Assembly: GCA_964570685.1 (NCBI GenBank)
Contig: CAZMZC010000002.1
Location: forward strand, 1 to 64,000
Reading direction: 5' to 3'
DNA from: UBA1189 sp964570685
Lineage (GTDB): Bacteria; Bacteroidota; Bacteroidia; Bacteroidales; Bacteroidaceae
DNA length: 64,000 nt
Positions 24,322 to 34,047 of this stretch are shown piece after piece. The position numbers were made by a program, and so were the translations under genes. The notes under the pieces were generated by a model. That model was not told where the DNA came from. It searched no databases and saw only the letters and a program-made list of their open reading frames with translations. Each line of letters starts with the position of its first letter. Position 1 is the first letter of the stretch.

Positions 24322-25725
24322 TCAGAAATTGGCGTTGTTCGGAGTACGGGGGAAGGGGATGACGTCGCGGATGTTGGTCATACCCGTCACGAAGAGCAGT
24401 AGACGCTCGAAGCCGAGGCCGAAGCCTGAGTGGGGGCAGGTACCGTACTTGCGGGTGTCGAGGTACCACCACATATCCTTCATGGGGATGCCCAGCTCCT
24501 CTACGCGTGCGAGCAGCTTGTCATAGTCGGCCTCACGCTCCGAACCGCCGATAATCTCGCCAATCTTGGGGAAGAGCACGTCCATAGCGCGAACGGTCTT
24601 GCCATCTTCGTTCTGCTTCATATAGAAAGCCTTGATCTCCTTGGGATAGTCGGTGAGGATAACGGGACGCTTGAAGTGCTCCTCCACAAGGTAGCGCTCG
24701 TGCTCCGATGCGAGGTCGGCACCCCAGAATACGGGGAACTCGAACTTATGGCCCTTGGCCACGGCATCCTCGAGAATCTTGATACCCTCGGTATAGGGCA
24801 GGCGTACGAACTCCTCCTTGATGATGCCTTCGAGACGGGCGATGAGCTCCTTGTCGAACATATCATTGAGGAACTTCACATCGTCGTAGCAGTGCTCGAG
24901 TGCCCAGCGTACACAGTGCTTGATGAAGTCCTCGGCAAGCTGCATATTGTCGTTGATGTCGTTGAAGGCAACCTCTGGCTCGATCATCCAGAACTCGGCG
25001 AGGTGACGCGGAGTGTTGGAGTTCTCGGCGCGGAAGGTAGGACCGAAGGTGTAGATGGCACCGAGTGCTGTAGCTGCGAGCTCGCCTTCGAGCTGGCCCG
25101 ATACGGTGAGCGAAGCCTGCTTGCCGAAGAAGTCGTTGTCGTAGTTGATGCTGCCGTTCTCGTCCTTCTTCAGGTCGTAGAGGTTCATCGTAGTCACCTG
25201 GAACATCTGGCCGGCACCCTCACAGTCCGAAGCGGTGATGATGGGGGTGTGGAAGTAGTAGAAGCCGCGTTCGTGGAAGAACTGGTGGATGGCAATGGCC
25301 ATGTTGTGACGAATGCGGTATACGGCGCCGAAGGTATTGGTGCGGGGACGCAGATGGGCAATCTCGCGGAGGAACTCCATGGAGTGACCCTTCTTCTGCA
25401 AGGGGTACGTGTTGTCGCACTCGCCCAGCACCTCAATCTCGCGTGCCTGAATCTCGGCAGCCTGGCCTGAGCCTACCGACTGCACCAGCTCACCGTTGAC
25501 GCTGAGGCAAGCGCCAGTGGTAATCTTCTTGAGCATCTCCTCGTCGAAGTTGGCGAGGTCCACTACAATCTGTATGTTCTTGATGGTGGAGCCGTCGTTG
25601 AGGGCAATGAAGTTTACCTGCTTGCTGCCACGACGGGTACGCACCCATCCTTTCACGTTGACCATAGCACCGAAGTCGGTACGTTGCAGAAGGTCAACGA
25701 TACGTGTTCTGATGATTGTGTTCAT
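24322..25725 (-). CDS. asnS: Asparaginyl-tRNA synthetase
   Basis: 467 residues. The N-terminal OB-fold anticodon-binding domain (VNVKGWVRTRRGSKQVNFIA) is followed by the class II catalytic core: motif 2 (TFRAENSNTPRHLAEFWMIEPE) and motif 3 (GFGLGFERLLLFVTG near the end). The NTPRHLAEFWM form and overall length favour AsnRS over AspRS. It charges tRNA-Asn in the cytoplasm. Repeats flank the gene at 24078, 25734 and 25856 without interrupting it. Confidence 0.96.
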   Translation of the reverse strand: MNTIIRTRIVDLLQRTDFGAMVNVKGWVRTRRGSKQVNFIALNDGSTIKNIQIVVDLANFDEEMLKKITTGACLSVNGELVQSVGSGQAAEIQAREIEVLGECDNTYPLQKKGHSMEFLREIAHLRPRTNTFGAVYRIRHNMAIAIHQFFHERGFYYFHTPIITASDCEGAGQMFQVTTMNLYDLKKDENGSINYDNDFFGKQASLTVSGQLEGELAATALGAIYTFGPTFRAENSNTPRHLAEFWMIEPEVAFNDINDNMQLAEDFIKHCVRWALEHCYDDVKFLNDMFDKELIARLEGIIKEEFVRLPYTEGIKILEDAVAKGHKFEFPVFWGADLASEHERYLVEEHFKRPVILTDYPKEIKAFYMKQNEDGKTVRAMDVLFPKIGEIIGGSEREADYDKLLARVEELGIPMKDMWWYLDTRKYGTCPHSGFGLGFERLLLFVTGMTNIRDVIPFPRTPNNANF

Positions 25726-25733
25726 AATGGGAA

Positions 25734-25775
25734 GCCCCCTCTAACTCCCCCAAGGGGGAGGAACTCCAGCATCGC
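25734..25775. repeat. G/C-run palindromic repeat, copy 5
   Basis: GCCCCCTCTAACTCCCCCAA then GGGGGAG and, a few bases on, GCATCGC. It nearly matches the coding copy at 23541-23583 base for base. It lies just upstream of asnS. Confidence 0.75.
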
Positions 25776-25855
25776 AGAGGAGTTAGATATGGGGAATTTA
25801 TTAAATGGTTATTACTCTATTTATATAATACTCCAAGTTACCAGCGAGGCCTGAA

Positions 25856-25890
25856 TCCCTCCCCCTTCTGGGGGAGGTTAGGAGGGGGCC
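25856..25890. repeat. G/C-run palindromic repeat, copy 6
   Basis: CCCTCCCCCTTCTGGGGGAG followed by GTTAGGAGGGGGCC. It forms a short-loop hairpin and lies 17 bp past the rluB stop, so it might double as a transcript end. Confidence 0.7.
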
Positions 25891-25906
25891 TCCTCCTAAC
25901 CTCTTA

Positions 25907-27310
25907 TTACTCATACGCTCCCATGCGCAACATGTTGACCTCCTTCTCGGTGAGGAAGCGCCAGTCGCCACGGCGAACGTTCTTCTTGGTGAGTCCGGCA
26001 AACTGTACGCGGTCGAGGCGGAGCACTCGGTATCCGAGGTGCTCGAACATACGACGCACGATACGGTTACGGCCGCTGTGAATCTCCACGCCTACGAGCG
26101 TCTTGTCAGTCTCGTGGGTGTAGCTCACCTCATCGGCATGAATCTCGCCGTCCTCGAGCTGTATGCCATTGGCCAACTGCTCCATATCGGCAGCAGTGAG
26201 GTTCTTGTCGAGACGCACGTGATAGATTTTCTTCTTGAGGAAACGGGGATGTGTCAGCTTTGAGGCCAACTCGCCATCATTGGTGAGCAGAAGCACACCC
26301 GTGGTATTGCGGTCAAGACGGCCTACGGGATAGATACGCTCCTTGCAAGCGCCCTTCACGAGGTCCATCACGGTCTTGCGGTCCTGAGGATCCTCCACGG
26401 TGGTCACATAATCCTTCGGCTTATTGAGCAGGATGTATATCTTGCGCTCGATGCTGATGGTCTGGTCGTGGAAACGTACCTCATCGCCACGCTTCACCTT
26501 GGTGCCGAGCTCGGTCACCACCTCTCCGTTAACGGTCACTACACCGGCAGTGATGAAGTCATCGGCCTCACGACGTGAGCATACGCCAGCATTGGCGAGG
26601 TATTTGTTCAAGCGGATTGGTTCGTTGGGATCTTTCAGCTCCTCACGATACTGAATCTGCTTCTTCTTGCTGTACTTGTTGTCGCCGAAGGAGCCTTTCT
26701 TCTTGAATCCTCCTGCTGCAGGGCGCTGGCCTCCACCGGCAGGATGCTGGCCATAGCCACCCTCGCGGTTGTAGCGCAGACGGAAAGTATTCTCGGCATC
26801 AGAGTTCCATGAGTTGCCTGGTTCGGGACGATCATACGAAGGACGGCTATAGGGCTTGTTTGCAGGGCGATAGCTATTGCCTTCTCCATCATTAAAACGG
26901 CGGCGGCTGTAGTCGCTGTTGTAGCTATTGCTGCGGCTATAGGTGCGCTCGCCATTATAAGAACGCTCTGAGTTGTATGGACGTTCTGAACTGTATGAAC
27001 GCTCGCCATTGTACTGGCGCTCACCATCAAAGCTGCGCTCACGATTGAAGCGGGGGCGGTTGCCCTCAAAGTTAGGGTTAAAAGAGCTACGCTGCGGACG
27101 CTCTACTTTTGCATAACGGGGGGCACCCTCCTCGCGATTGAAGCGGGGACGCTGTGGGCGTGTGGTCCCATCGGCGTTTCTCACGAAACGTTGTCTAGGC
27201 GCACGGTGACCTTCGTTGTTCCAACTGTTCTCGCGGTTGTACGAGCTGCGCTCGTTACCACCATTCTCCGATTCGAAACCTTCGAATCTGTTTACATTGT
27301 CTGTACTCAT
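25907..27310 (-). CDS. rluB: RluB/RsuA-family rRNA pseudouridine synthase with long repetitive N-terminus
   Basis: 467 residues. The last 240 form the enzyme: an S4 RNA-binding domain (IRLNKYLANAGVCSRREADD) and the catalytic domain with the Asp motif PVGRLDRNTTGVLLLTNDG. It would make pseudouridine in the 23S rRNA peptidyl-transferase region. The first 200 or so residues are Arg/Asn/Ser/Tyr/Gly-rich; within them a heptad of the type [GS]-E-R-x-Y-[NS]-[GS] repeats at least five times (about residues 95-130), made by 21-bp tandem repeats in the DNA (about 26930-27030). Such basic disordered N-termini are common in Bacteroidetes RluB and probably bind RNA. Confidence 0.93.
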   Translation of the reverse strand: MSTDNVNRFEGFESENGGNERSSYNRENSWNNEGHRAPRQRFVRNADGTTRPQRPRFNREEGAPRYAKVERPQRSSFNPNFEGNRPRFNRERSFDGERQYNGERSYSSERPYNSERSYNGERTYSRSNSYNSDYSRRRFNDGEGNSYRPANKPYSRPSYDRPEPGNSWNSDAENTFRLRYNREGGYGQHPAGGGQRPAAGGFKKKGSFGDNKYSKKKQIQYREELKDPNEPIRLNKYLANAGVCSRREADDFITAGVVTVNGEVVTELGTKVKRGDEVRFHDQTISIERKIYILLNKPKDYVTTVEDPQDRKTVMDLVKGACKERIYPVGRLDRNTTGVLLLTNDGELASKLTHPRFLKKKIYHVRLDKNLTAADMEQLANGIQLEDGEIHADEVSYTHETDKTLVGVEIHSGRNRIVRRMFEHLGYRVLRLDRVQFAGLTKKNVRRGDWRFLTEKEVNMLRMGAYE

Positions 27311-27441
27311 AAATTAAATTTTTCTTTTCCTGCCTCGCGGCAAGGGTTTTGTTATTTGATTAAGGGCTTGTTTAGGTTCCTAAAAAAAATTATGGATTAT
27401 GAAGCAAACAGCTGTCTACCTCTTTCATCTCTCACCTGGGC

Positions 27442-28788
27442 TTACACTCCCGTGTAGTTCCAGGGAGCAATCTCCTTGAGTTCGGCCTTCACAGCATCGC
27501 TCACATCGAGGCCGTCGATAAACTCCTGCATCGACTCGCCTGTCACCGTCGTATTGGTGCGGGTGAGTGCCTTAAGCGCCTCGTAAGGATTGGGGTAACC
27601 CTCACGACGAAGGATGGTCTGTATAGCTTCTGCAGCTACGTTCCAGCTGTTGTCAAGGTCACGACGGATAGCTGCCTCGTTGAGGAGCAACTTGCCGAGG
27701 CCCTTGAGCGAACTTTGGATGGCAATGGCAATATGACCGAAGGGGACACCCACGTTGCGGAGTACGGTAGAGTCGGTAAGGTCGCGCTGCAGGCGGCTGA
27801 TAGGCAACTTGCTTGCCAAGTGCTCGAGGATGGCATTGGCGATACCGAGGTTGCCCTCGGCATTCTCGAAGTCGATGGGGTTCACCTTGTGGGGCATAGC
27901 ACTGGAGCCTACCTCACCGGCCTTGATTTTCTGCTTGAAGTACTCCATAGAGATGTACTGCCAGAAGTCGCGGTTCATATCTATCATGATGGTATTGATG
28001 CGCTTGAGGGCATCGAATATACCTGCCAGATAGTCATAGTTAGAGATCTGTGTGGTGTACTGCTCACGCTGCAGGCCGAGGTACTCGGCCACGAAGCGGT
28101 TGCCCACTGCCTTCCAGTCGTGCTGGGGATAGGCCACGTGGTGAGCGTTGTAGTTACCAGTAGCACCGCCAAACTTAGCTGTGATGGGGCATGCCTTGAG
28201 TACGGCAAGCTGCTGCTCCAGACGGTAAGCAAACACGCGCACCTCCTTACCCAAGCGAGTGGGCGAAGCGGGCTGGCCGTGAGTCTTGGCAAGCATAGGA
28301 ATATTGTCCCACTCGTCAGCATATGTATTGAGCTGTGCGATGAGCTGCTCAATGAGCGGATAATAGACATCGGCCAGCGCCTCCTTTACAGAGAGGGGCA
28401 CAGAAGTGTTGTTGATATCCTGTGAGGTAAGGCCGAAGTGCACGAACTCCTTGAAAGGCACAAGCGCGGGCTGCTTGTCAAACTGCTCCTTGATGAAGTA
28501 CTCCACTGCCTTCACGTCGTGGTTGGTAACGCTCTCAATCTCCTTCACACGAGCAGCGTCGGCCTCACTGAACTGCCGGTAGATACCACGCAGATAGGGG
28601 AACAACGCCTTGTCCACGCCCTGCAACTGAGGCAAGGGGAGCTCGCAAAGCATGATGAAATATTCGATTTCTACACGTACGCGATAACGGATGAGTGCGT
28701 ACTCGGAAAAATACTCGGCCAACTGAGCTGTCTTGCCGCGATAGCGGCCATCAATGGGCGAAACTGCTGTAAGAATGTCCAAATTCAT
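27442..28788 (-). CDS. purB: Adenylosuccinate lyase
   Basis: 448 residues. The fumarase/aspartase-superfamily signature SSAMPHKVNPIDFENAEGN is intact, and the N-terminal LTAVSPIDGRYRGKTAQLAE matches the longer PurB type. It cleaves SAICAR and adenylosuccinate in purine synthesis. It stands alone on its transcript; a TAACTTTG box at 28865-28872 (minus strand) is a possible promoter element. Confidence 0.96.
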   Translation of the reverse strand: MNLDILTAVSPIDGRYRGKTAQLAEYFSEYALIRYRVRVEIEYFIMLCELPLPQLQGVDKALFPYLRGIYRQFSEADAARVKEIESVTNHDVKAVEYFIKEQFDKQPALVPFKEFVHFGLTSQDINNTSVPLSVKEALADVYYPLIEQLIAQLNTYADEWDNIPMLAKTHGQPASPTRLGKEVRVFAYRLEQQLAVLKACPITAKFGGATGNYNAHHVAYPQHDWKAVGNRFVAEYLGLQREQYTTQISNYDYLAGIFDALKRINTIMIDMNRDFWQYISMEYFKQKIKAGEVGSSAMPHKVNPIDFENAEGNLGIANAILEHLASKLPISRLQRDLTDSTVLRNVGVPFGHIAIAIQSSLKGLGKLLLNEAAIRRDLDNSWNVAAEAIQTILRREGYPNPYEALKALTRTNTTVTGESMQEFIDGLDVSDAVKAELKEIAPWNYTGV

Positions 28789-28931
28789 ATTCTAAATGAT
28801 AATTATTTCGTGTCTTTCCTATACCAAAACAAGCATTGCATCCCTGCATGCCAGTTTGAGCCTGCAAAGTTACGTTTTTTTATTCATATAACGCGCGCGA
28901 AAGAGGGAAAGTTTGCTCGTCTGAGGTAAAA

Positions 28932-29771
28932 TTACCACCAAGAGAGCACGTGAAGGTAGATAACCAAGGCGGGAATGGCAAAAAGCATACTGTCTAACCG
29001 GTCAAGGATGCCTCCATGCCCGGGGAGCATACGACCTGAATCTTTGACATCCAAGCTACGCTTAATCATCGATTCTGTAAGGTCACCAAAAGTACCGGCC
29101 ACCACGACAACCAAAGCCATACCGACCCACTGCCACACATTCAGTACAGGGAAGAAATGAGCAACAGCCACAGCACTTGCCATAGCAACTATGGCACCAC
29201 CAACAGATCCTTCCCATGACTTCTTGGGTGATATTCGAGGAAAGAGCTTATGCTTGCCCAACAATGAGCCGCAGAGGTAGGCACCCGTATCGTTCAACCA
29301 AAGGAAGATATACATAGCCAAGGGAATGACATAGTAGTCAATCGAGCTATCAAAGCAGTTAAACTTAGAGAACGCCAGCAGGTTGATTAGCGAGAGCGGC
29401 AACACTACATACATCTGGCTTAGCATGATGGCTCCAAGATTGACAATAGGATTCCCTTTCTTGCTGTATAACTCCTTGACACAGCAGAAGAGGACAAACA
29501 ACAGATAAGGAACAAAAAGCGCCAGCAACGATGCCTCGGTAAGGCAATTGAGCCAAACGGCAAAGAAAAGATAACAGCTGCCTGCAACAATCAGCGGGCG
29601 GGTTATCCTTACTTTCCCCTTTTTAATCAACAATCCCAAGAACTCATTTACCGCAAGAGCGGTCAGCAACAGAAACAGTGCAGCCAAACTTATAGGGCTA
29701 AGATATGTGCATAGCACTTGCACTGCTACAACAGCTATGCCTGTGAGAGCGCGGATAATAAAGTTCTTCAT
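28932..29771 (-). CDS. cdsA: Phosphatidate cytidylyltransferase
   Basis: 279 residues with about seven to eight hydrophobic helices. The CDP-diglyceride synthase signature is in the C-terminal part: LFPRISPKKSWEGSVGG followed by GDLTESMIKRSLDVKDSG. It makes CDP-diacylglycerol, the precursor of all phospholipids, at the inner membrane. It starts 39 bp after ftsH and is the last gene of the rsfS-ftsH-cdsA transcript. Confidence 0.95.
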   Translation of the reverse strand: MKNFIIRALTGIAVVAVQVLCTYLSPISLAALFLLLTALAVNEFLGLLIKKGKVRITRPLIVAGSCYLFFAVWLNCLTEASLLALFVPYLLFVLFCCVKELYSKKGNPIVNLGAIMLSQMYVVLPLSLINLLAFSKFNCFDSSIDYYVIPLAMYIFLWLNDTGAYLCGSLLGKHKLFPRISPKKSWEGSVGGAIVAMASAVAVAHFFPVLNVWQWVGMALVVVVAGTFGDLTESMIKRSLDVKDSGRMLPGHGGILDRLDSMLFAIPALVIYLHVLSWW

Positions 29772-29810
29772 ATCGTCTTGTGCTTTTATGGTTATTGCGG
29801 TCGAAACATC

Positions 29811-32003
29811 TTATTTGTCGTCTTGGTCAAAATCGAAGCCGCCAAAGAGGTTATCCTCCTTAGGCTTACGAGCCCGTTCTGTTTTGGGCCTGGTGGGTTT
29901 GGCATATTCCGGAGCATCAGAGAGCGAAGATGCCTCGTTGTCCTCAGATTGCTCAAGCGGTTTCTTGGGCGATTCGGGCGTTTCAGGCACAGATAGCGCA
30001 GGAGAGGCCTCAATAGTTTTTTCCACTTTATCCTTCTTTGCAGGCTTATGCTCCTCTACCTTGTCCTTCTCCTCCGTGCCCGGTTCCAAAATCTCCTCAC
30101 TGCGCGAAGCCCAAGGGCGCTTACCGAATATGCGTTCTGCATCTTCTGCAAAGATTACCTCACGCTCCATCAGGAGCTCGGCTAACTGGCGATGTCCCTC
30201 CTTATACTGAAGGAGCATACGCTTGGCGCGTTCATACTGCTCGGCTATAAGCGCCTTCACCTCATTATCTATCAGCTCAGCTGTTTTCTCGCTATAAGGT
30301 TTATGGAACTGCTCCTGCGTGTTGTAATAGCAAAGATTCGGCAACTTGTCGCCCATACCCGCATAGGCTATCATGCCATAAGCCTGCTTGGTGACACGCT
30401 CAAGGTCGTTCATGGCGCCTGTAGAGATGCGGCCTGTAAACAATTCCTCGGCAGCACGACCGCCAAGAATGGCACACATCTCATCCAGCATCTGCTCCTT
30501 GGTGGTAATCTGACGTTCCTCAGGCAAGTACCAAGCAGCACCTAATGCACGGCCACGAGGTACGATGGTCACCTTTACCAAGGGGTCAGCATATTGCAGA
30601 TGCCATGAAAGGGTGGCATGACCAGCCTCATGGAGGGCGATAGTGCGTTTCTCCTCTGCGGTGAGCACCTTTGTCTTCTTCTCCAGACCTCCGATGATAC
30701 GGTCTACGGCAGCGAGGAAGTCGTCCTTACCCACCGTCTTCTTGCCATGGCGGGCAGCTATCAGTGCAGCCTCGTTGCAGACATTGGCAATGTCGGCACC
30801 CGAGAACCCTGGAGTCTGTCGGGCAAGGAGATCCACATCAAGCGATTTGTCAAGCTTCAGCGGACGCAGATGTACGCCAAACACCTCCTTGCGCTCATTG
30901 AGGTCGGGCAAGTCAACGTGTATCTGGCGGTCAAAACGTCCGGCACGCAGCAACGCCTTGTCAAGAATATCCACACGATTGGTAGCTGCAAGAATTATCA
31001 CACCACTGTTAGTACCGAATCCATCCATCTCGGTAAGCAGCTGGTTAAGTGTATTTTCTCTTTCATCATTACCCCCCATCGCGGGATTCTTTCCGCGGGC
31101 ACGCCCCACAGCATCAATCTCGTCTATAAAGATGATACAGGGCGCCTTCTCCTTGGCCTGACGGAAGAGGTCACGTACACGCGAGGCTCCTACACCTACG
31201 AACATCTCCACAAAATCCGAGCCTGAAAGTGAGAAGAATGGCACGTCAGCTTCACCCGCCACAGCCTTGGCCAACAAGGTCTTACCTGTACCAGGAGGCC
31301 CTACGAGCAGTGCACCCTTAGGTATCTTGCCACCCAACTCGGTATACTTCTCCGGATTCTTGAGAAACTCTACAATTTCCTGTACCTCCTGTTTGGCCTC
31401 AGCCTGGCCTGCCACATCCTTGAAGGTGATGCGATTGGCACCGCCCTTTTCAAAAAGCTGCGCCTTCGACTTGCCTACATTGAACACCCCACCAGGGCCT
31501 CCAGCCCCACCACCACTCATACGGCGCATAATGAATATCCATACGCCTATCAACAGGATAAAGGGGAAGAGGTTCCAGAAAAGGTTACTCAACGTATTGT
31601 CTTTCTTCTTATAATCTAATTTACCCTTGAACGCACCCGCCTTTCCCTGTTCATCAAGGAATCTATCGAGTGATTCAATGGAGCCCACCTCTACCATCAT
31701 CGTTACAGGCACGCCACTCTGCGCCATTGACTCGCCAAAGATACGCGCCACCGAATCAGGAATGATAGTCAGTTCCACCTTATTATCATCGTATGCGACA
31801 ACTTTCTCTACATAACCGTTGGTCACATACTCCTTAAACTCCGAGTAGGAAATCTTGCGTGTCGCACCCTCCTCGGAAGGGTTCTTCATAAACAAGAACA
31901 TCAATGCCATGAAAATGATGGCATACACCCACGAAAGACTAAATTTAGGAGTCTTTCTAGGGAATTGGTTCGGATTGTCAGGTCGTTGCGGTTGATTACT
32001 CAT
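29811..32003 (-). CDS. ftsH: ATP-dependent zinc metalloprotease FtsH
   Basis: 730 residues. Two membrane segments flank a periplasmic domain (about 22-40 and 135-155). The AAA module has Walker A GPPGTGKT (about 233-240), Walker B CIIFIDEIDAVG and the second region of homology around RPGRFDRQI-like ALLRAGRFDRQIHVD. The zinc site is HEAGH. After about residue 640 comes a charged, Lys/Glu/Pro-rich tail of about 90 residues, probably disordered. It degrades membrane and short-lived regulatory proteins. It begins 5 bp after rsfS. Confidence 0.97.
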   Translation of the reverse strand: MSNQPQRPDNPNQFPRKTPKFSLSWVYAIIFMALMFLFMKNPSEEGATRKISYSEFKEYVTNGYVEKVVAYDDNKVELTIIPDSVARIFGESMAQSGVPVTMMVEVGSIESLDRFLDEQGKAGAFKGKLDYKKKDNTLSNLFWNLFPFILLIGVWIFIMRRMSGGGAGGPGGVFNVGKSKAQLFEKGGANRITFKDVAGQAEAKQEVQEIVEFLKNPEKYTELGGKIPKGALLVGPPGTGKTLLAKAVAGEADVPFFSLSGSDFVEMFVGVGASRVRDLFRQAKEKAPCIIFIDEIDAVGRARGKNPAMGGNDERENTLNQLLTEMDGFGTNSGVIILAATNRVDILDKALLRAGRFDRQIHVDLPDLNERKEVFGVHLRPLKLDKSLDVDLLARQTPGFSGADIANVCNEAALIAARHGKKTVGKDDFLAAVDRIIGGLEKKTKVLTAEEKRTIALHEAGHATLSWHLQYADPLVKVTIVPRGRALGAAWYLPEERQITTKEQMLDEMCAILGGRAAEELFTGRISTGAMNDLERVTKQAYGMIAYAGMGDKLPNLCYYNTQEQFHKPYSEKTAELIDNEVKALIAEQYERAKRMLLQYKEGHRQLAELLMEREVIFAEDAERIFGKRPWASRSEEILEPGTEEKDKVEEHKPAKKDKVEKTIEASPALSVPETPESPKKPLEQSEDNEASSLSDAPEYAKPTRPKTERARKPKEDNLFGGFDFDQDDK

Positions 32004-32008
32004 ATCTA

Positions 32009-32368
32009 TCAGTCAAGGTTAGGAATCATATTCAAGCGGGCATCAGCCCACAAATTCTCAAGATTATAGAAGGCACGGTCCTCGGGCACGAAGATATGCA
32101 CCAGCACATCACCATAATCCATCGCCACCCAACGAGCATTGCGCAACCCCTCAACAGCAGTAGGCTTAGCATTAGCATTGATGCGCACATAATCGCTCAC
32201 AGAATCAGCTATTGCAGCTACTTGTGTAGGGGTATTTCCTTCACATATTACAAAATATTTACAAACCGTGTTGTCCGTATCCGTGAGGTCGGCAACAACA
32301 ATGTCTCTACCTTTCTTCTCCTGAATGCCCTCGGCGATTCGCTTAACCAATTCTTCGGTTTCGTTCAT
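32009..32368 (-). CDS. rsfS: Ribosome silencing factor
   Basis: 119 residues from MNETEELVKRIAEGIQEKKG; an ATG at 32383 would add five residues and cannot be excluded. The family motifs V-A-D-L-T-D-T-D-x-x-x-x-Y-F-V-I-C-E-G and W-V-A-M-D-Y-G-D-V-L-V-H-I-F are present. RsfS binds L14 on the large subunit and blocks subunit joining when nutrients fall. It leads the rsfS-ftsH-cdsA operon; a TATCTTTG box at 32400-32407 (minus strand) is the likely promoter element. Confidence 0.93.
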   Translation of the reverse strand: MNETEELVKRIAEGIQEKKGRDIVVADLTDTDNTVCKYFVICEGNTPTQVAAIADSVSDYVRINANAKPTAVEGLRNARWVAMDYGDVLVHIFVPEDRAFYNLENLWADARLNMIPNLD

Positions 32369-32509
32369 GCTTTTTCTATTCATATACTATATTAACATGC
32401 AAAGATAGGTTGTTTTCCCGAAAACAGCCTCTTATAAACAGCAAAAAAAACTTTATTTGACTTTTTTTAGGGAAAGAATCAAAAAAAATGAAAAAAAATC
32501 GCCAATTAT

Positions 32510-32540
32510 TTTGTGTATTTCCCGAATTGCACTACCTTTG
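32510..32540 (+). promoter_or_regulatory. tRNA-Gln promoter
   Basis: TTTG (32510-32513), 19 bp, TACCTTTG (32533-32540): a textbook Bacteroidetes promoter ending 15 bp before the tRNA. Confidence 0.8.
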
Positions 32541-32555
32541 TAGCCACAAACCGAT

Positions 32556-32626
32556 TGGGCTATGGTGTAATGGTAACACTGCAGATTCTGGTCCTGCCTT
32601 TCCTGGTTCGAGTCCGGGTAGCCCAA
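32556..32626 (+). tRNA. tRNA-Gln (anticodon CTG)
   Basis: Acceptor TGGGCTA pairs with TAGCCCA; T-arm CCTGG-TTCGAGT-CCGGG; anticodon loop TTCTGGT with CTG at its centre, read as Gln. The D-arm contains GGTGTAATGGTAACAC. The anticodon stem GCAGA/CCTGC has an A-C pair at the position next to the loop. CCA is not encoded; the discriminator is A. The gene has its own promoter and terminator. Confidence 0.93.
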
Positions 32627-32633
32627 CGAAGAG

Positions 32634-32665
32634 AAAGAGGATGTGTCAGACGATACATCCTCTTT
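32634..32665 (+). terminator. Terminator after tRNA-Gln
   Basis: AAAGAGGATGT pairs with ACATCCTCTTT across a short loop, followed by TCTTTTTC. Confidence 0.8.
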
Positions 32666-32793
32666 TCTTTTTCACAGTTCATCCTTTTTCCGTTTCTGAG
32701 TTTCCATAGACACAACAAACCGAACGTCTTCGTTGTTATACTCCACGTCACCCAATGGGTTAAAAAGTGTAATGATATATTATAACATACAGA

Positions 32794-33981
32794 ATGAATC
32801 TCTTACGTAAACGTATGGCTCGTTATGACCTGCCACAACAAGTCAAGGCCAAAGGAGTGTACCCCTACTTTCGCTGCATAGAGAGCGAGCAAGCTACCGA
32901 AGTGATCATGAATGGCCGTCGCGTATTGATGTTCGGCTCCAACTCCTACCTCGGACTCACCAACCACCCCCGAGTGATAGCGGCAGCCACCGAGGCAACC
33001 CGAAAGTATGGCACAGGGTGTGCCGGTTCGCGTTTTCTCAATGGCACCATCGACCTGCACCTACAGTTAGAACACGAACTGGCCCAATGGATAGGGAAAG
33101 AAGACGCTATGGTATACTCCACAGGGTTCCAGGTAAATCTCGGGGTGGTATCCTGCGTGACGGGTAAGGACGACTATGTCATCTGTGACGAGCTGGACCA
33201 CGCATCTATCGTGGAGGGGCGGCGCCTCTCCTTCTCCACGCCACGCAAATATCGCCATGGAGATATGGCTTCGCTCGAACGCGAACTCGCACGATGTCGC
33301 CCCGACGCCATCAAGCTCATTGTTACCGACGGTGTGTTCTCTATGGAAGGCGATATTGCCCCACTCCCCGAAATCGTTCGTCTGGCACGTAAGTACAATG
33401 CCAACATAATGGTCGATGAGGCTCACGGGTTCGGTGTCTTGGGCTCTGGCGGGCGTGGCACCTGTCATCACTTCGGTGTGGCTAGCGAAGTAGACCTTCT
33501 GATGGGCACCTTCAGCAAGTCGTTTGCCTCCATCGGCGGTTTCATTGCTTCTGACCGTGACACCATCAACTACCTGCGTCACAACTCGCGCTCCTACATC
33601 TTCAGCGCTTCGCTCACACCTGCAGCCACAGCCGCCGCCTTGGAGTCGCTCCATATCATGCAAGAGGAGCCCGAGCGCATGGAGCACTTGTGGGAGGTCA
33701 CTCACTATGCTCTCAACGGATTCCGCACCCTGGGTTTTGAGATAGGAGCCACCGAGACTCCCATCATACCGCTCTACGTGAGAGATATGGAGAAGACCTT
33801 TCTCGTCACCCGCATGCTCTTTGACGAGGGCATTTTCGTCAATCCCGTAGTGCCACCCGCCTGCGCCCCTAATGACACGCTCATCCGCTTCTCACTGATG
33901 GCCACCCACACCAAGGAGCAGGTCGACTATGCGTTAGACAAAATGCAAAAATGCTTCAAAGCCCTTGAAATTTTTGGATGA
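32794..33981 (+). CDS. spt: Serine palmitoyltransferase (alpha-oxoamine synthase family)
   Basis: 395 residues. The PLP-dependent alpha-oxoamine synthase fold is complete: NSYLGLTNHPRV, GTGCAGSRFLNGT, MVDEAHGFGVLG (Asp/His contacts to PLP) and the Schiff-base Lys in MGTFSKSFASIGGF. The sequence around TGFQVNLGVVSCV and the solo gene context fit Bacteroidetes serine palmitoyltransferase, the first step of sphingolipid synthesis (serine + palmitoyl-CoA). The sister enzymes BioF and Kbl share the fold, so this is a family-level call favouring Spt. No biotin or threonine genes are near. Confidence 0.85.
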   Translation: MNLLRKRMARYDLPQQVKAKGVYPYFRCIESEQATEVIMNGRRVLMFGSNSYLGLTNHPRVIAAATEATRKYGTGCAGSRFLNGTIDLHLQLEHELAQWIGKEDAMVYSTGFQVNLGVVSCVTGKDDYVICDELDHASIVEGRRLSFSTPRKYRHGDMASLERELARCRPDAIKLIVTDGVFSMEGDIAPLPEIVRLARKYNANIMVDEAHGFGVLGSGGRGTCHHFGVASEVDLLMGTFSKSFASIGGFIASDRDTINYLRHNSRSYIFSASLTPAATAAALESLHIMQEEPERMEHLWEVTHYALNGFRTLGFEIGATETPIIPLYVRDMEKTFLVTRMLFDEGIFVNPVVPPACAPNDTLIRFSLMATHTKEQVDYALDKMQKCFKALEIFG

Positions 33982-34004
33982 TTGCGCTATTATGATTATC
34001 TTTG
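33973..34004 (+). promoter_or_regulatory. Promoter of the POT transporter gene
   Basis: TTTG (33973-33976), 20 bp, TATCTTTG (33997-34004), 43 bp before the ATG. The -33 box overlaps the end of the spt coding region. Confidence 0.75.
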
Positions 34005-34047
34005 TCCGATTTTAGACAAATTATAATCATTAATTAATAACGCAATT

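Noticed and set aside
27755..28425. Plus-strand ORFs opposite purB
   Set aside because: Antisense to a complete PurB; no motifs.
32560..32751. 63-residue ORF on the minus strand
   Set aside because: Runs across the tRNA-Gln gene and its terminator; not a protein gene.
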